A DNA stretch of 64,000 nucleotides from Geobacillus thermoleovorans (GTDB lineage Bacteria > Bacillota > Bacilli > Bacillales > Anoxybacillaceae). The position numbers and the translations under genes are program-made. The notes under the pieces are model-generated. The model was not told where the DNA came from, ran no database searches, and saw nothing but the letters and a program-made list of their open reading frames with translations. The stretch covers positions 661,001 to 725,000 of the forward strand of contig NZ_CP014335.1 in NCBI RefSeq assembly GCF_001610955.1, written 5' to 3'. Below are positions 36,834 to 46,175 of the stretch, piece by piece (positions within the stretch are counted from its first letter, which is position 1; each line of letters begins with the position of its first letter).

Positions 36834-37733
36834 TTGGCGGACGTCCAGATTATTGATGTAGGTCCTAGGGACGGATTGCAAAACGAACCGGCTATCGTTC
36901 CCACTGAGAAAAAGAAAAGACTAATCGAAATGCTTGTTGACTCCAACGTGAAGAAAATTGAAGCCACCTCTTTTGTTCATCCTCGAAAAGTTCCGCAAAT
37001 GGCCGATGCTGAGCAAGTCATGAAGCAATGTGCAACGTTTGGTGAAATCGAGTTTGTGGCGTTAATCCCAAACAAAAAAGGATTCGAGCGGGCGAAGCAA
37101 ACAAATGTATCTGAGGTGAACTGGGTAACAGCCGCCACTGAAACATTCAATTACAAAAACATCGGAATGAGCATCGACGAAAATTTCGCGCAGTTCAAAA
37201 CGATTGTTCAAGAAAGCAAGGCATTGAATATAAAAATCTGTTTTTCCATAGCGGTAAGTTTTGGTTGTCCTTATGAGGGAGAAGTAGCTCCAGCAAAAGT
37301 TATATCCTTGGTGGAACGCGCGGCGGAAGTCGGGGTTGATCGGATTGGGATCGCCGATACGATTGGAATCGCAACTCCTAAACAAGTCAAACAACTGCTC
37401 ACTGAAGTGATGCAAGTGGCGCCATCCATTCCTATTGCGATTCATCTCCATGATACAAGGGGGCTGGGATTGGCCAATGCTTATGCGGCATTGGAAGCGG
37501 GTGTGAACATATTTGAAACGTCTGTCAGCGGCATAGGGGGATGTCCTTTCGCCCCAGGAGCGGCGGGCAATTTAGCAACCGAAGATTTGGTTTATATGCT
37601 TGAACGAATGGGGGTTAGAACAGACATTGATTTTGAAAAATTGCTGGCGGCGGCTGACTTCGCTGCTAGTCTTACATCCAATCAACCATTAGGGAGAATA
37701 AGACAAGTAGAAAAAAGGGGGAAGTGCAAGTGA
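36834..37733 (+). CDS. mvaB: Hydroxymethylglutaryl-CoA lyase family enzyme
   Basis: 299 residues of the HMG-CoA lyase/DRE-TIM family. The divalent-metal motif IDVGPRDGLQNE opens the protein, HLHDTRGLGLANAY supplies metal histidines, and the lyase signature SGIGGCPFAPGAAGN holds the active-site cysteine. It cleaves HMG-CoA to acetoacetate and acetyl-CoA, or a related 3-hydroxy-3-methyl acyl-CoA. TTG start two bases after the CoA-transferase stop. Its end overlaps dctP by 4 bp (GTGA). Confidence 0.88.
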   Translation: MADVQIIDVGPRDGLQNEPAIVPTEKKKRLIEMLVDSNVKKIEATSFVHPRKVPQMADAEQVMKQCATFGEIEFVALIPNKKGFERAKQTNVSEVNWVTAATETFNYKNIGMSIDENFAQFKTIVQESKALNIKICFSIAVSFGCPYEGEVAPAKVISLVERAAEVGVDRIGIADTIGIATPKQVKQLLTEVMQVAPSIPIAIHLHDTRGLGLANAYAALEAGVNIFETSVSGIGGCPFAPGAAGNLATEDLVYMLERMGVRTDIDFEKLLAAADFAASLTSNQPLGRIRQVEKRGKCK

Positions 37734-38770
37734 GAAAACGAGCGTTGTTTGTGGGAGCTTTATTGACTGCTTCCATTCTGTTAAGCGCATGCGGCAAAAG
37801 TTCTTCCACAGCGGAACCACAACCGAATAAAGGTGAGGAAAATGGATATGAACCTGTCACCATCAGGCTGGCTTACAATCTTCCGCAAGATCATCATATT
37901 TCCATTGGCGTCGAAAATTTCGCCAAAACGGTGACAGAAAAATCAGGAGGCAAGGTGAAGATTCAAGTATATCCTGCTGGGCAATTGTTGAGTGATAAAG
38001 AGATGAATCAAGCCATACTAACCGGAGGGGTGGAGATGGGGGTCAACTCCTCAACACTGTGGGCTTCTACAGTTCCCGCAATGGGGATTTTTGATGTCCC
38101 ATACGCTTTTCCTAACCATGAAACAGCTGGTAAAGCGCTGTCCGGAGAGTTGAGAGAAAAGTTGAACAAGGCGATGGAGGAAAAAGGGGTAAAAGTTCTC
38201 ATGTATGCCGATTATGGCTATGCACAGTTTGCCAACAACGTCAGACCGCTTAAGTCACCTGAAGACTTTAAAGGATTGAAAATACGCAGCATTGGCGACA
38301 TTCCATCCGAAATGATCAAGGCTTATGGGGCATCGCCGGTATTTTTGGGAGCAGGGGAAGTCTATACAGCGCTGCAAAGAAAAACAATTGATGGAGCGAC
38401 ATCAGGGACGACAGCGATGCTTCAACGGCATTACGATGAGGTCGCTAAGTATTTAACGATAAACAATTATTCCTACTTGGAGTTCATCCTTGCGGTCAAT
38501 AAAAACTTTTGGGATCGGCTTCCTGAAAAAACAAAAAATCTCTTAACGGAGACTGCACAGCAAACGGAGCAATGGATTAGGGCGAAAGCGAAAGAGGAAG
38601 ATGAACGAACGGCCAAAGAATTAGCAGAAAAAGGGATGGAAGTGTACGTTGTTCCCGAATCGGATCTTCCAAAATGGAAAAAGGCTGCCCAACCGGCAAG
38701 GGAAGTATATATTGAGCGAGCTGGGGATTTAGGCAAGGAGCTGCTTGATATGGTGGAAAACATCCAGTAA
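37730..38770 (+). CDS. dctP: TRAP transporter solute-binding lipoprotein (DctP)
   Basis: 346 residues. Lipoprotein signal with lipobox LLSAC. The DctP fold is evident from IRLAYNLPQDHHISIG, VKIQVYPAGQLLSD and FKGLKIRS, with the carboxylate-binding arginine in the last. GTG at 37730 overlaps the mvaB stop and follows GGGGG at proper spacing. Binds a dicarboxylate-like substrate for the DctQM membrane unit downstream. Confidence 0.9.
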   Translation: MRKRALFVGALLTASILLSACGKSSSTAEPQPNKGEENGYEPVTIRLAYNLPQDHHISIGVENFAKTVTEKSGGKVKIQVYPAGQLLSDKEMNQAILTGGVEMGVNSSTLWASTVPAMGIFDVPYAFPNHETAGKALSGELREKLNKAMEEKGVKVLMYADYGYAQFANNVRPLKSPEDFKGLKIRSIGDIPSEMIKAYGASPVFLGAGEVYTALQRKTIDGATSGTTAMLQRHYDEVAKYLTINNYSYLEFILAVNKNFWDRLPEKTKNLLTETAQQTEQWIRAKAKEEDERTAKELAEKGMEVYVVPESDLPKWKKAAQPAREVYIERAGDLGKELLDMVENIQ

Positions 38771-38826
38771 GTAGGAGGAGACGGGGGAGGGAAAGCTCCC
38801 TCCCTTATTGGTTAAGGAGGTCAAGG

Positions 38827-39324
38827 ATGAGGAGGTTATATCATTTCTTAGATCGTTTGATCCAAGCAGGCGGGGCGATAGCGGGAATATTGATCATATT
38901 AACCACAGGCATGACAACGTTTGACGTTATCGCTAGGTCGGTGTTTAACCGTCCGACTACTTGGGCTACGGAATTATGCATATACGCCATTATTGGGAGC
39001 TGTTTTCTCGGTTCTGCCTATACGTTGAGAACATATTCCCATATTACAGTTGATTTACTAATCAATCTTGTGCCGAGCAAGGTGCAAAAAATATTGGCGT
39101 ATGCCTCGAATGTATGTGGATTCATTTTCAGTCTTATTTTTACGATTTACAGTGTCGAACATGTTGTCAACACATATCAACTAGGGACAACTTCATCATC
39201 ATTATTGAGGATTCCTATGTATCTTCCAGAAATGTTTCTCCCGATTGGCGGTTTACTTCTTTGTATTGCTTTTATATTGCAAATCGTAGACGGAGAAGCG
39301 CAAAAGGGGGATGGGCATTTATGA
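38827..39324 (+). CDS. dctQ: TRAP transporter small membrane subunit (DctQ)
   Basis: 165 residues, four membrane helices, family motif around TTFDVIARSVFNRPTTWATEL. It joins the binding protein to the large permease. ATG after TTAAGGAGGTCAAGG. Its stop overlaps the dctM start (ATGA). Confidence 0.9.
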   Translation: MRRLYHFLDRLIQAGGAIAGILIILTTGMTTFDVIARSVFNRPTTWATELCIYAIIGSCFLGSAYTLRTYSHITVDLLINLVPSKVQKILAYASNVCGFIFSLIFTIYSVEHVVNTYQLGTTSSSLLRIPMYLPEMFLPIGGLLLCIAFILQIVDGEAQKGDGHL

Positions 39325-40598
39325 ATGCGGCGTTTTTCCTTGGTGGAATGGCTGTACTGCTATTGATCGGACTGCCTGTCGCGTTTGCGCTCGGCTTATT
39401 GGCAGTTGGCGGCATGTATCTGTTCAATGGCGGGACGTTTTCTTTTTCACAAATTCCGATCATTTCTTACAAATCATTGGATGATTTTACATTGACCGCC
39501 TTGCCGATGTACGTTTTGATGAGCCAAGTTTTAGTAGTGAGCGGCGTTGGGCGCGATTTATATGAAATGGCAAGTAAATGGTTTCGGCATCTTCCTGGAG
39601 GACTAGCAATTGCCACATTGTTCTGCTGTGCTATTTTTGCGGCGATTTCCGGTTCGAGTGTTGCCACTGCTGTGACTGTTGGGGCGGTCGCGCTTCCGGA
39701 AATGACGAAGCGGGGATATGATAAAAGAACAGTTCTTGGCCTGTTGGCTGCCGGGGGAACATTAGGCATTCTCATTCCTCCAAGCGTGCCGATGATTATA
39801 TACGGTTCCGTGACAGGAGAATCGATTGGGAAACTGTTTGTTGCCGGAATTATCCCAGGAATATTATTAACGATAATATTCATGATCTATGCTTCATGGA
39901 AGACGTGCCACATAAAGGAAAAGCCAGCGACATGGGTAGAGAGATTCGAAGCGTCGAAAAAGGCCATATGGGGACTTATACTGCCCATCATTGTCATAGG
40001 AGGAATCTATACAGGAATCTTTACCCCTACGGAAGCTGCTGCCATTGGGGCTATGGCCAGTATTTTGATTTCCATTTTCGTATATAAAAACTTCACGACT
40101 TCTAATATTAAAACAATTGTCTTATCAACTGTCAAAACGAATGCAATGATTTTAATGATTATTGTCGGAGCTATGCTTCTTGGGTACATCATGACTATAT
40201 TGCAAATTCCGCAGACCATTACTCAATTTGCCACTTCACAACAAGTATCTCCTTGGGTCATTTTCGTTTTAGTGAATATTGTGTTGCTTATTTTAGGTTG
40301 TTTTCTCGAAACTATATCGATCCTTGTAATTACACTGCCTATTTTGTACCCCATTATAAAAGCTTTAGGGTTTGACCCCATTTGGTTTGCGGTTGTTATG
40401 GTCGTCAATATGGAGTTAGCTCTTATTACACCGCCGGTAGGGCTGAACTTGTTTGTTTTGAAAGGACTGGACAAGACGAATACGATTGACGAGATCGTGA
40501 AAGGCGTAGTGCCTTACGCTCTCATTATGATGCTGTTTATCGTTGTGCTGGCCGTTTTTCCGGAATTGACAACGATTCTTATAGACCGTGTGAAATAG
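39321..40598 (+). CDS. dctM: TRAP transporter large permease (DctM)
   Basis: 425 residues with about 12 membrane segments and the DctM motifs LGILIPPSVPMIIYG and IFTPTEAAAIGA. Sodium-coupled uptake channel. The open frame extends far upstream inside dctQ, but ATG 39321 with AAAAGGGGGATGGG upstream and the ATGA overlap fix the start. Last gene of the cluster, closed by a terminator. Confidence 0.92.
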   Translation: MNAAFFLGGMAVLLLIGLPVAFALGLLAVGGMYLFNGGTFSFSQIPIISYKSLDDFTLTALPMYVLMSQVLVVSGVGRDLYEMASKWFRHLPGGLAIATLFCCAIFAAISGSSVATAVTVGAVALPEMTKRGYDKRTVLGLLAAGGTLGILIPPSVPMIIYGSVTGESIGKLFVAGIIPGILLTIIFMIYASWKTCHIKEKPATWVERFEASKKAIWGLILPIIVIGGIYTGIFTPTEAAAIGAMASILISIFVYKNFTTSNIKTIVLSTVKTNAMILMIIVGAMLLGYIMTILQIPQTITQFATSQQVSPWVIFVLVNIVLLILGCFLETISILVITLPILYPIIKALGFDPIWFAVVMVVNMELALITPPVGLNLFVLKGLDKTNTIDEIVKGVVPYALIMMLFIVVLAVFPELTTILIDRVK

Positions 40599-40610
40599 GC
40601 AAAATAGCTG

Positions 40611-40647
40611 AAGCTGCCTACATTTAAAGATAGGCAGCTTTTGTTGT
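40611..40647 (+). terminator. Terminator of the TRAP operon
   Basis: AAGCTGCCTA (40611-40620) pairs with TAGGCAGCTT (40631-40640), followed by TTGTTGT. Confidence 0.85.
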
Positions 40648-40650
40648 GAT

Positions 40651-40782
40651 TTATAAATGATCCGTCTTCTTCGAATACGCGAACTTCCCGGCTTCGCGGT
40701 TTTTCTCGCGCATCATGTTTTTCTCATGGCGCTTCGCTTGGTTGTCGCGCGCTTTTTTGTCGTTGTCGCTCGTGTTTGGCAT
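40651..40782 (-). CDS. DUF3941-family small protein
   Basis: 43 residues, very basic and polar, beginning MPNTSDNDKKARDNQAK and ending YSKKTDHL, matching a small conserved Bacillaceae family of unknown function. ATG at 40782 after AGGGAGGGC. Too short for simple gene calling but the family match is clear from its ends. Confidence 0.8.
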   Translation of the reverse strand: MPNTSDNDKKARDNQAKRHEKNMMREKNREAGKFAYSKKTDHL

Positions 40783-40892
40783 CGGTAGCCCTCCCTTGTT
40801 TCGATCGTCCATCATTAGTATGCGGTAAATGGAAATGAACTATATGGAAATAGGGGAAGGTAGTTTGTGGAAAGATAAATTGAGAATTTTTC

Positions 40893-40921
40893 TTAACAAA
40901 TGGTTCGCTTCAGGGTATAAT
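40893..40921 (+). promoter_or_regulatory. Sigma-A promoter of the first fic gene
   Basis: TTAACA (40893-40898) and TATAAT (40916-40921) are 17 bp apart. Transcription would start near 40928, leaving an untranslated leader of about 90 bases before the fic ATG. Confidence 0.75.
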
Positions 40922-41016
40922 TAAGTACAAAAATAGAGATAAATGTTTGTAATAGGGTAAATATAGGTGTTTAACGATCATTTTTTATCTAAAATGTTCG
41001 TAAAGGGGAATGAAAA

Positions 41017-42111
41017 ATGAAACGAAAACCGTTTGTCCCCTTCAAGCTTCCTCTTAGCGAAGATGTCGTGAATCAAATGCGTTTTCTTCGCGAATTGATC
41101 GAAGCGAATAAGGCGATGGTGGAGTATCAAACGATGCTGCGGCATTCAAAGCTGCATCCGCGATTTCTGCTCAGGCCGATCATGCTGAAGGAGGCGGTGC
41201 AGTCGACGAAAATTGAAGGGACACAAGTGACATTGGATGAAGTGATGGAGACTGAAGCACAAAGCAGAAAAGCGAACAGCGATGTGCGAGAAGCATTAAA
41301 CTATTATGAAGCATTAGTGGCAGGGATGGATGCGCTGAAAGAGATCCCCATTTCGACTCGGTTGTTTAAGCAGTTGCATCGAATTTTGTTGTCAAACGAT
41401 GTACGCGGATCCCATCGGTCGCCAGGGGAATTCCGAAGGGTGCAAAATTTCCTCGGTCCGGAAGGATGCACGATTGAAACCGCCACTTACATTCCTTCGG
41501 AGCCGCATCTTGTCAATGAGTATATGTCAAATTTAGAGAAATACATTCATGAACCGAACGATGATTATGATGAATTAGTGAGAGTAGCCATAATTCATGC
41601 GCAGTTCGAAACGATTCATCCGTTTCTTGACGGAAACGGTCGGATTGGAAGAATTTTGATTCCGCTCTATTTGTATAGTAAGGGTGTCATCGATTACCCG
41701 AACTTTTTTATCAGCGATGTGCTTGAACGGGATAAGCACAAGTATTACCGCTATTTGAATGATACCCGCTACAAAGGCGACTGGACGCAATGGATTCAGT
41801 TTTTCTTGCAATGCGTCCATTTACAAGCGAAACAAAATGTTCGATTGATTCAAAAAGTAAACGATTTGTATGAAGAAGATTTGGAAAAGGCAAGTGCGCT
41901 TGTGAACAGCCATAATATTCGAACCGTTGTCAATGTCATGTTCCAGCACCCGATTTTTACCGCGAACATGATGGCGGAGTTGACCGGTTTGCCGGAAGCA
42001 ACGGTTCGGCGCTATTTGAATCGGTTTGAGGAACAGCAACTCATTTTCTCAGATGGCCGGATGCGGTCCAAAACGTACTACTACTACAACCTTCTTGATC
42101 AACTTCGGTGA
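41017..42111 (+). CDS. Fic-family protein with N-terminal inhibitory helix
   Basis: 364 residues. The catalytic loop HPFLDGNGRIGR (201-212) matches the AMP-transferase motif, and STKIEG (63-68) matches the (S/T)xxxE(G/N) inhibitory helix of class II Fic proteins. A C-terminal winged helix (from about 300; TANMMAELTGLPEATVRRYLNRF) suggests a DNA-binding part. Such proteins AMPylate, or de-AMPylate, target proteins or self-regulate. Own sigma-A promoter. Confidence 0.9.
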   Translation: MKRKPFVPFKLPLSEDVVNQMRFLRELIEANKAMVEYQTMLRHSKLHPRFLLRPIMLKEAVQSTKIEGTQVTLDEVMETEAQSRKANSDVREALNYYEALVAGMDALKEIPISTRLFKQLHRILLSNDVRGSHRSPGEFRRVQNFLGPEGCTIETATYIPSEPHLVNEYMSNLEKYIHEPNDDYDELVRVAIIHAQFETIHPFLDGNGRIGRILIPLYLYSKGVIDYPNFFISDVLERDKHKYYRYLNDTRYKGDWTQWIQFFLQCVHLQAKQNVRLIQKVNDLYEEDLEKASALVNSHNIRTVVNVMFQHPIFTANMMAELTGLPEATVRRYLNRFEEQQLIFSDGRMRSKTYYYYNLLDQLR

Positions 42112-42119
42112 TGAGGACA

Positions 42120-42142
42120 GGCGCCTGTGTTGTGCAGGCGCC
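42120..42142. terminator. Convergent hairpin between fic and degV
   Basis: GGCGCCTG (42120-42127) pairs perfectly with CAGGCGCC (42135-42142). No long T run follows on either strand (CGTGTTTCGTCC on plus), so termination may be weak. Confidence 0.5.
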
Positions 42143-42167
42143 CGTGTTTCGTCCGGCGGGAAAGGCG

Positions 42168-43115
<948 letters not shown>

Positions 43116-43209
43116 TCATTATCTTCTCTTAGTGTAGCGGTTTTTCGGACGGAATACAATGGAAAATCTCGAGCGGGCGAAAGAAACAGCTGCGGGAAAC
43201 CGCAGCCGT

Positions 43210-43410
43210 TTAGTGGGTGAGCTCGTCCAGCTCGGCTTGAAATTGACGCAACTGCGCTTTTTCCGCCGTGTTGGAATGCGCATAGGCAGATGACAAGGCG
43301 TTTTTGGCGATGGCAATGGCGCGGTCGACGTTCATGTCGATTTCGCCATTGGCCGCTTGTTTCGCCTGCGCGACCGCTTTGCGCGCCTCTTGGAACAGGC
43401 GGTTGCCCAT
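43210..43410 (-). CDS. DUF3813-family small protein
   Basis: 66 residues, predicted all-helical (MGNRLFQEARKAVAQAKQAA... ), a conserved small Bacillaceae family of unknown function. It begins 3 bases after the stop of the preceding small gene with the ribosome site GGAGGAGCG inside that gene, so the two are coupled. Confidence 0.8.
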   Translation of the reverse strand: MGNRLFQEARKAVAQAKQAANGEIDMNVDRAIAIAKNALSSAYAHSNTAEKAQLRQFQAELDELTH

Positions 43411-43412
43411 CG

Positions 43413-43565
43413 CTACGCTCCTCCAAGCGACGTTTCCATCGCTTTTTCCGCTTTGCGCGCTTCCGCCTCGGCGTACGTTAAATGATAAGGGATTCGCTTG
43501 TCATGCCGTTCAACCGCATCGACGCTTTGTTGGACGAAACGCTTCGATTTGTTTCGTTTGCCCAT
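43413..43565 (-). CDS. Small basic protein of unknown function
   Basis: 50 residues starting MGKRNKSKRFVQQSVD, ending METSLGGA. The ATG at 43565 follows AAGGGGGAATCC at good spacing. The strong ribosome site and tight coupling to the DUF3813 gene support it being real. I do not know the family. Confidence 0.7.
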   Translation of the reverse strand: MGKRNKSKRFVQQSVDAVERHDKRIPYHLTYAEAEARKAEKAMETSLGGA

Positions 43566-43875
43566 GACGGATTCCCCCTTTAAAATATGAAGACGCGCGT
43601 TGCGTCACGTATAGTGTAACCACACGGGGGGAACAGTAGTAAGGAAATTCGTTACAACACAAGTCGCTCTACAAAGCGGCAAGGCGGTTGGAGCAAGGCG
43701 AAAAGAGAAGCATCAGCCAGCGTTTAGATTGTAGGAAGCAGATAAGGCTGGTGATGGAACGCGGAAAACGCTCCAGCAAAGCGTTCGCCAACGGAGCAGC
43801 ATCGAAACAGTTCTTTTTTCTGTTCATGAACATTTTGGAGAAACGCGCTTTTTCATCCATCTTAATGGACGGCGC
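43566..43875. other. 310-bp gap without an identifiable gene
   Basis: An open plus-strand frame from 43688 (MEQGEKRSISQRLDC...) crosses the HAD-gene terminator and lacks a ribosome site, so I do not accept it. Part of the gap must hold the promoter of the two small minus-strand genes: TAGTGTAAC at 43615-43623 resembles half of the 18-bp palindrome at 44745. Confidence 0.4.
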
Positions 43876-43900
43876 CAAAAAAGGCGGCTCGGAAGCCGCC
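43876..43900 (-). terminator. Terminator of the HAD phosphatase gene
   Basis: On the minus strand GGCGGCT and AGCCGCC form a 7-bp stem with a 4-base loop followed by TTTTTTGG. Confidence 0.85.
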
Positions 43901-43910
43901 GCGATGGAAA

Positions 43911-44717
43911 CTACAAACGAAGCAAATCCTGCAAATATACACCGACGCCGTCTTCTTCATTGGTTTTTGCCACATCGTCGGCAATGGTTTTCAACGGTTC
44001 GATGGCGTTGCCCATCGCAACACCGAGACCGGCCCAGTCGATCATCTCGAGGTCGTTGTCTTCATCGCCAAAAGCAATGACGCGCTCCCTTGGGATGCCA
44101 AAATAGTCGGCGACTTGTTTTAAGCCTGCAGCCTTATGGACGCCATGGCGGATGATTTCAATGACATGCCACGGTTCGCTCCAGCGCCGTTGGTGGATGA
44201 CGTTGGCGTATACATTCGCTAAGTGTGATTGAATCCGCTCGATATGATCATCGTCCGTGTACACGAGCACGCTCGTCGGATCTTTGCCGAGCGAGCGGCG
44301 CAAATCACCGATTTCCACGGTCGGGTTGCCAAGGCGGACGATGTCAAGCAACACCTCGTCATGTTGGTGGAAATAGACATCGTCTAACACTTCGGCCATC
44401 ATATTCTTGATTCCATAGGATTCGCTGATTTCAACAATGTCTTTGACGATCGCAAGCGGCAGCGGGTAATGGTGCATGCCCCACGACGGCTGGCGCGGAT
44501 GGTGGACAAACGCGCCGTTGAAATTGACGATCGGCGTTGCAAGGCCAAGTTCTTCGTAGTACATGGAGCTTGCCCGGTACGGGCGGCCGGTGGCGATGAC
44601 AACAAAATGGCCGGTGTCGATGGCGCGGCGGATGACGTCTTTGGTAAATGGAGAAATCGTTTTATCCCCTTTGAGCAACGTTCCATCCAAATCCAACGCG
44701 ATTAAATACGGCTTCAT
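43911..44717 (-). CDS. Cof-type HAD-superfamily phosphatase
   Basis: 268 residues. HAD motif I (ALDLDGTLLKGD), motif II (VIATGRPYRAS), motif III lysine (HKAAGLKQV) and motif IV (IAFGDEDNDLEMI) are all present, with a Cof-type cap between. It dephosphorylates sugar phosphates, flavin or coenzyme intermediates in this family. Divergent from the YitV-type hydrolase with a palindrome between them. Confidence 0.92.
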   Translation of the reverse strand: MKPYLIALDLDGTLLKGDKTISPFTKDVIRRAIDTGHFVVIATGRPYRASSMYYEELGLATPIVNFNGAFVHHPRQPSWGMHHYPLPLAIVKDIVEISESYGIKNMMAEVLDDVYFHQHDEVLLDIVRLGNPTVEIGDLRRSLGKDPTSVLVYTDDDHIERIQSHLANVYANVIHQRRWSEPWHVIEIIRHGVHKAAGLKQVADYFGIPRERVIAFGDEDNDLEMIDWAGLGVAMGNAIEPLKTIADDVAKTNEEDGVGVYLQDLLRL

Positions 44718-44744
44718 GTCCGACTCCTTTGCCCTCGTTATTCT

Positions 44745-44762
44745 TTACACTACATAGTGTAA
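44745..44762. promoter_or_regulatory. 18-bp palindrome between divergent genes
   Basis: TTACACTACATAGTGTAA has 8-bp perfect arms around CA. It sits in the 116-bp gap between the divergent HAD phosphatase and hydrolase genes, where an operator would control one or both. Confidence 0.5.
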
Positions 44763-44833
44763 CTCTTTTCCAAAATCGCTGTCCATATGGTAAACTATAC
44801 AGCGATGGAAAAAGAAAAGGGGTTTGTGCAACC

Positions 44834-45601
44834 ATGGTGATCATTGAACAGGAACAGTTGGCCGGCGTGCCGGTTCTTCACGTTGTCAAGCCGGAAAAGC
44901 GGGACGAACGGCTGCCGCTGATTTTCTTTATCCACGGCTTTACGAGCGCCAAAGAACATAATTTGCATTTCGGCTACTTGCTCGCCGAGGCGGGCTACCG
45001 CGCTGTGCTTCCCGACGCGCTGTTTCACGGTGAACGGGACGAAGGCTTGAGCGAACGGAAATTGCAGCTGTCGTTTTGGGACATTGTTGTGCGCACGATC
45101 ACCGAAATCGAGGAGATGAAAAACGACCTTGTAAGCCGCGGGCTGGCTGACCGAGAACGGATTGGGCTCGCTGGGACATCGATGGGCGGAATCGTCACGT
45201 TCGGCGCGCTCGCCGTCTATCCGTGGGTGAGGGCGGCGGTGGCGCTCATGGGCTGCCCGAACTACAGCGCCTTTTTTGATGAGATGATTGAAGAAGGAAA
45301 GCGGCGCCAAATCGACATTCCACTGCCGCCGACGCTGCTTGCGCTCGAAAAAGAAAAGCTCGCCCGCTACGATTTATCCAAGCAGCCGGAAAAACTCGAC
45401 GGCCGGCCGCTGTTCATCTGGCACGGGAAAGCCGACCAAGTCGTCCCGTATGCTTATACATATGAGTTTTACAAGCAAATTAAACCACTTTATGAAGGAA
45501 ACGAAGACCGGCTGCAATTCATCGCTGACCCGCACGCCGGCCATAAAGTGACGCGTGAAGCGTTTTTGGAGACGGTGCGCTGGTTTCGCGAGCATGTGTA
45601 A
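44834..45601 (+). CDS. yitV: Alpha/beta-hydrolase, YitV type
   Basis: 255 residues. The nucleophile elbow GTSMGG, an oxyanion region FFIHGFTSAKEHN, and C-terminal Asp/His (WHGKADQVVP, DPHAGHKV) complete the catalytic triad. Closest in form to the Bacillus YitV esterase/peptidase-like hydrolases, substrate unknown. ATG at 44834. The frame reaches further upstream but into the promoter region. Confidence 0.85.
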   Translation: MVIIEQEQLAGVPVLHVVKPEKRDERLPLIFFIHGFTSAKEHNLHFGYLLAEAGYRAVLPDALFHGERDEGLSERKLQLSFWDIVVRTITEIEEMKNDLVSRGLADRERIGLAGTSMGGIVTFGALAVYPWVRAAVALMGCPNYSAFFDEMIEEGKRRQIDIPLPPTLLALEKEKLARYDLSKQPEKLDGRPLFIWHGKADQVVPYAYTYEFYKQIKPLYEGNEDRLQFIADPHAGHKVTREAFLETVRWFREHV

Positions 45602-45664
45602 GCAAAATCGGCAATGAGGAAACGAACATGTTTGTGGTCAGCTAAAGCGTGCTTCACAAGAGGG

Positions 45665-45699
45665 AATCCGCCTTTTAAAAACAAAAAAGGCGGATTTTT
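45665..45699 (+). terminator. Terminator
   Basis: AATCCGCCTTTT (45665-45676) pairs perfectly with AAAAGGCGGATT (45685-45696), then TTTC. It separates the hydrolase from the metal operon. Confidence 0.85.
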
Positions 45700-45718
45700 C
45701 GTTTGAGCACATTTTTTG

Positions 45719-45783
45719 TTCAAATGAATATTTGAATATAAGGGGGAGATATGCTATTCTATATTCAAACGAATATTTGAATA
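45719..45783 (+). promoter_or_regulatory. cadCA promoter flanked by two CadC-type operators
   Basis: TTGAAT (45732-45737) and TATTCT (45755-45760) are 17 bp apart. An ArsR/CadC-like dyad TTCAAATGAATATTTGAA (45719-45736) covers the -35 and a second, TATTCAAACGAATATTTGAA followed by TA (45762-45783), covers the start. Binding of CadC without metal should block this promoter. Confidence 0.85.
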
Positions 45784-45803
45784 TTGACAAGGAGCGAGAA
45801 GGA

Positions 45804-46175
45804 ATGCACCGTCATGATGTGTGCGACGTTTACTGTTATGACGAAGAGAAGGTCGAGCGGGTTCAGAGGCGGCTTCGTGATGAAAACATTGCCGCGATCG
45901 TGCCGTTTTTCAAGGCGCTTGCCGACGAAAATCGGGCGAAGATCGTGTATGCGCTTTGCGGTGAAGAGGAGTTGTGCGTCTGTGACCTAGCGAACGTCAT
46001 TGGTGCGACGGTGGCGACGACATCGCATCATTTGCGCATCTTGTACAAACAAGGCATCGTGAAATATCGGAAAGAGGGAAAACTCGCCTTTTATTCACTG
46101 GATGACGACCATATTCGCGAGCTGCTGCTTGTCGCGCTCGCCCATCGGAAAGAGGGGGACGGCCGTGGGGAATGA
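45804..46175 (+). CDS. cadC: ArsR/SmtB-family metal sensor repressor (CadC type)
   Basis: 123 residues. An N-terminal Cys pair (DVCDVYCYDEE) plus ELCVCDL in the recognition region provide the alpha3N-type thiolate site for Cd/Pb, and the winged helix has SHHLRILYKQGIVKYRKEG. Releases its operator on binding Cd(II), Pb(II) or Zn(II). ATG at 45804 after AAGGA. Overlaps the start of cadA by 11 bp. Confidence 0.92.
   Translation: MHRHDVCDVYCYDEEKVERVQRRLRDENIAAIVPFFKALADENRAKIVYALCGEEELCVCDLANVIGATVATTSHHLRILYKQGIVKYRKEGKLAFYSLDDDHIRELLLVALAHRKEGDGRGE

Noticed and set aside
43735..43790. T-box-like stretch (GATGGAACGCGG)
   Set aside because: Does not match the T-box core and no synthetase or amino-acid gene follows.
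43688..44080. Plus-strand frame of 130 residues before the HAD gene
   Set aside because: No ribosome site, crosses the HAD terminator and continues as antisense of a clear gene.
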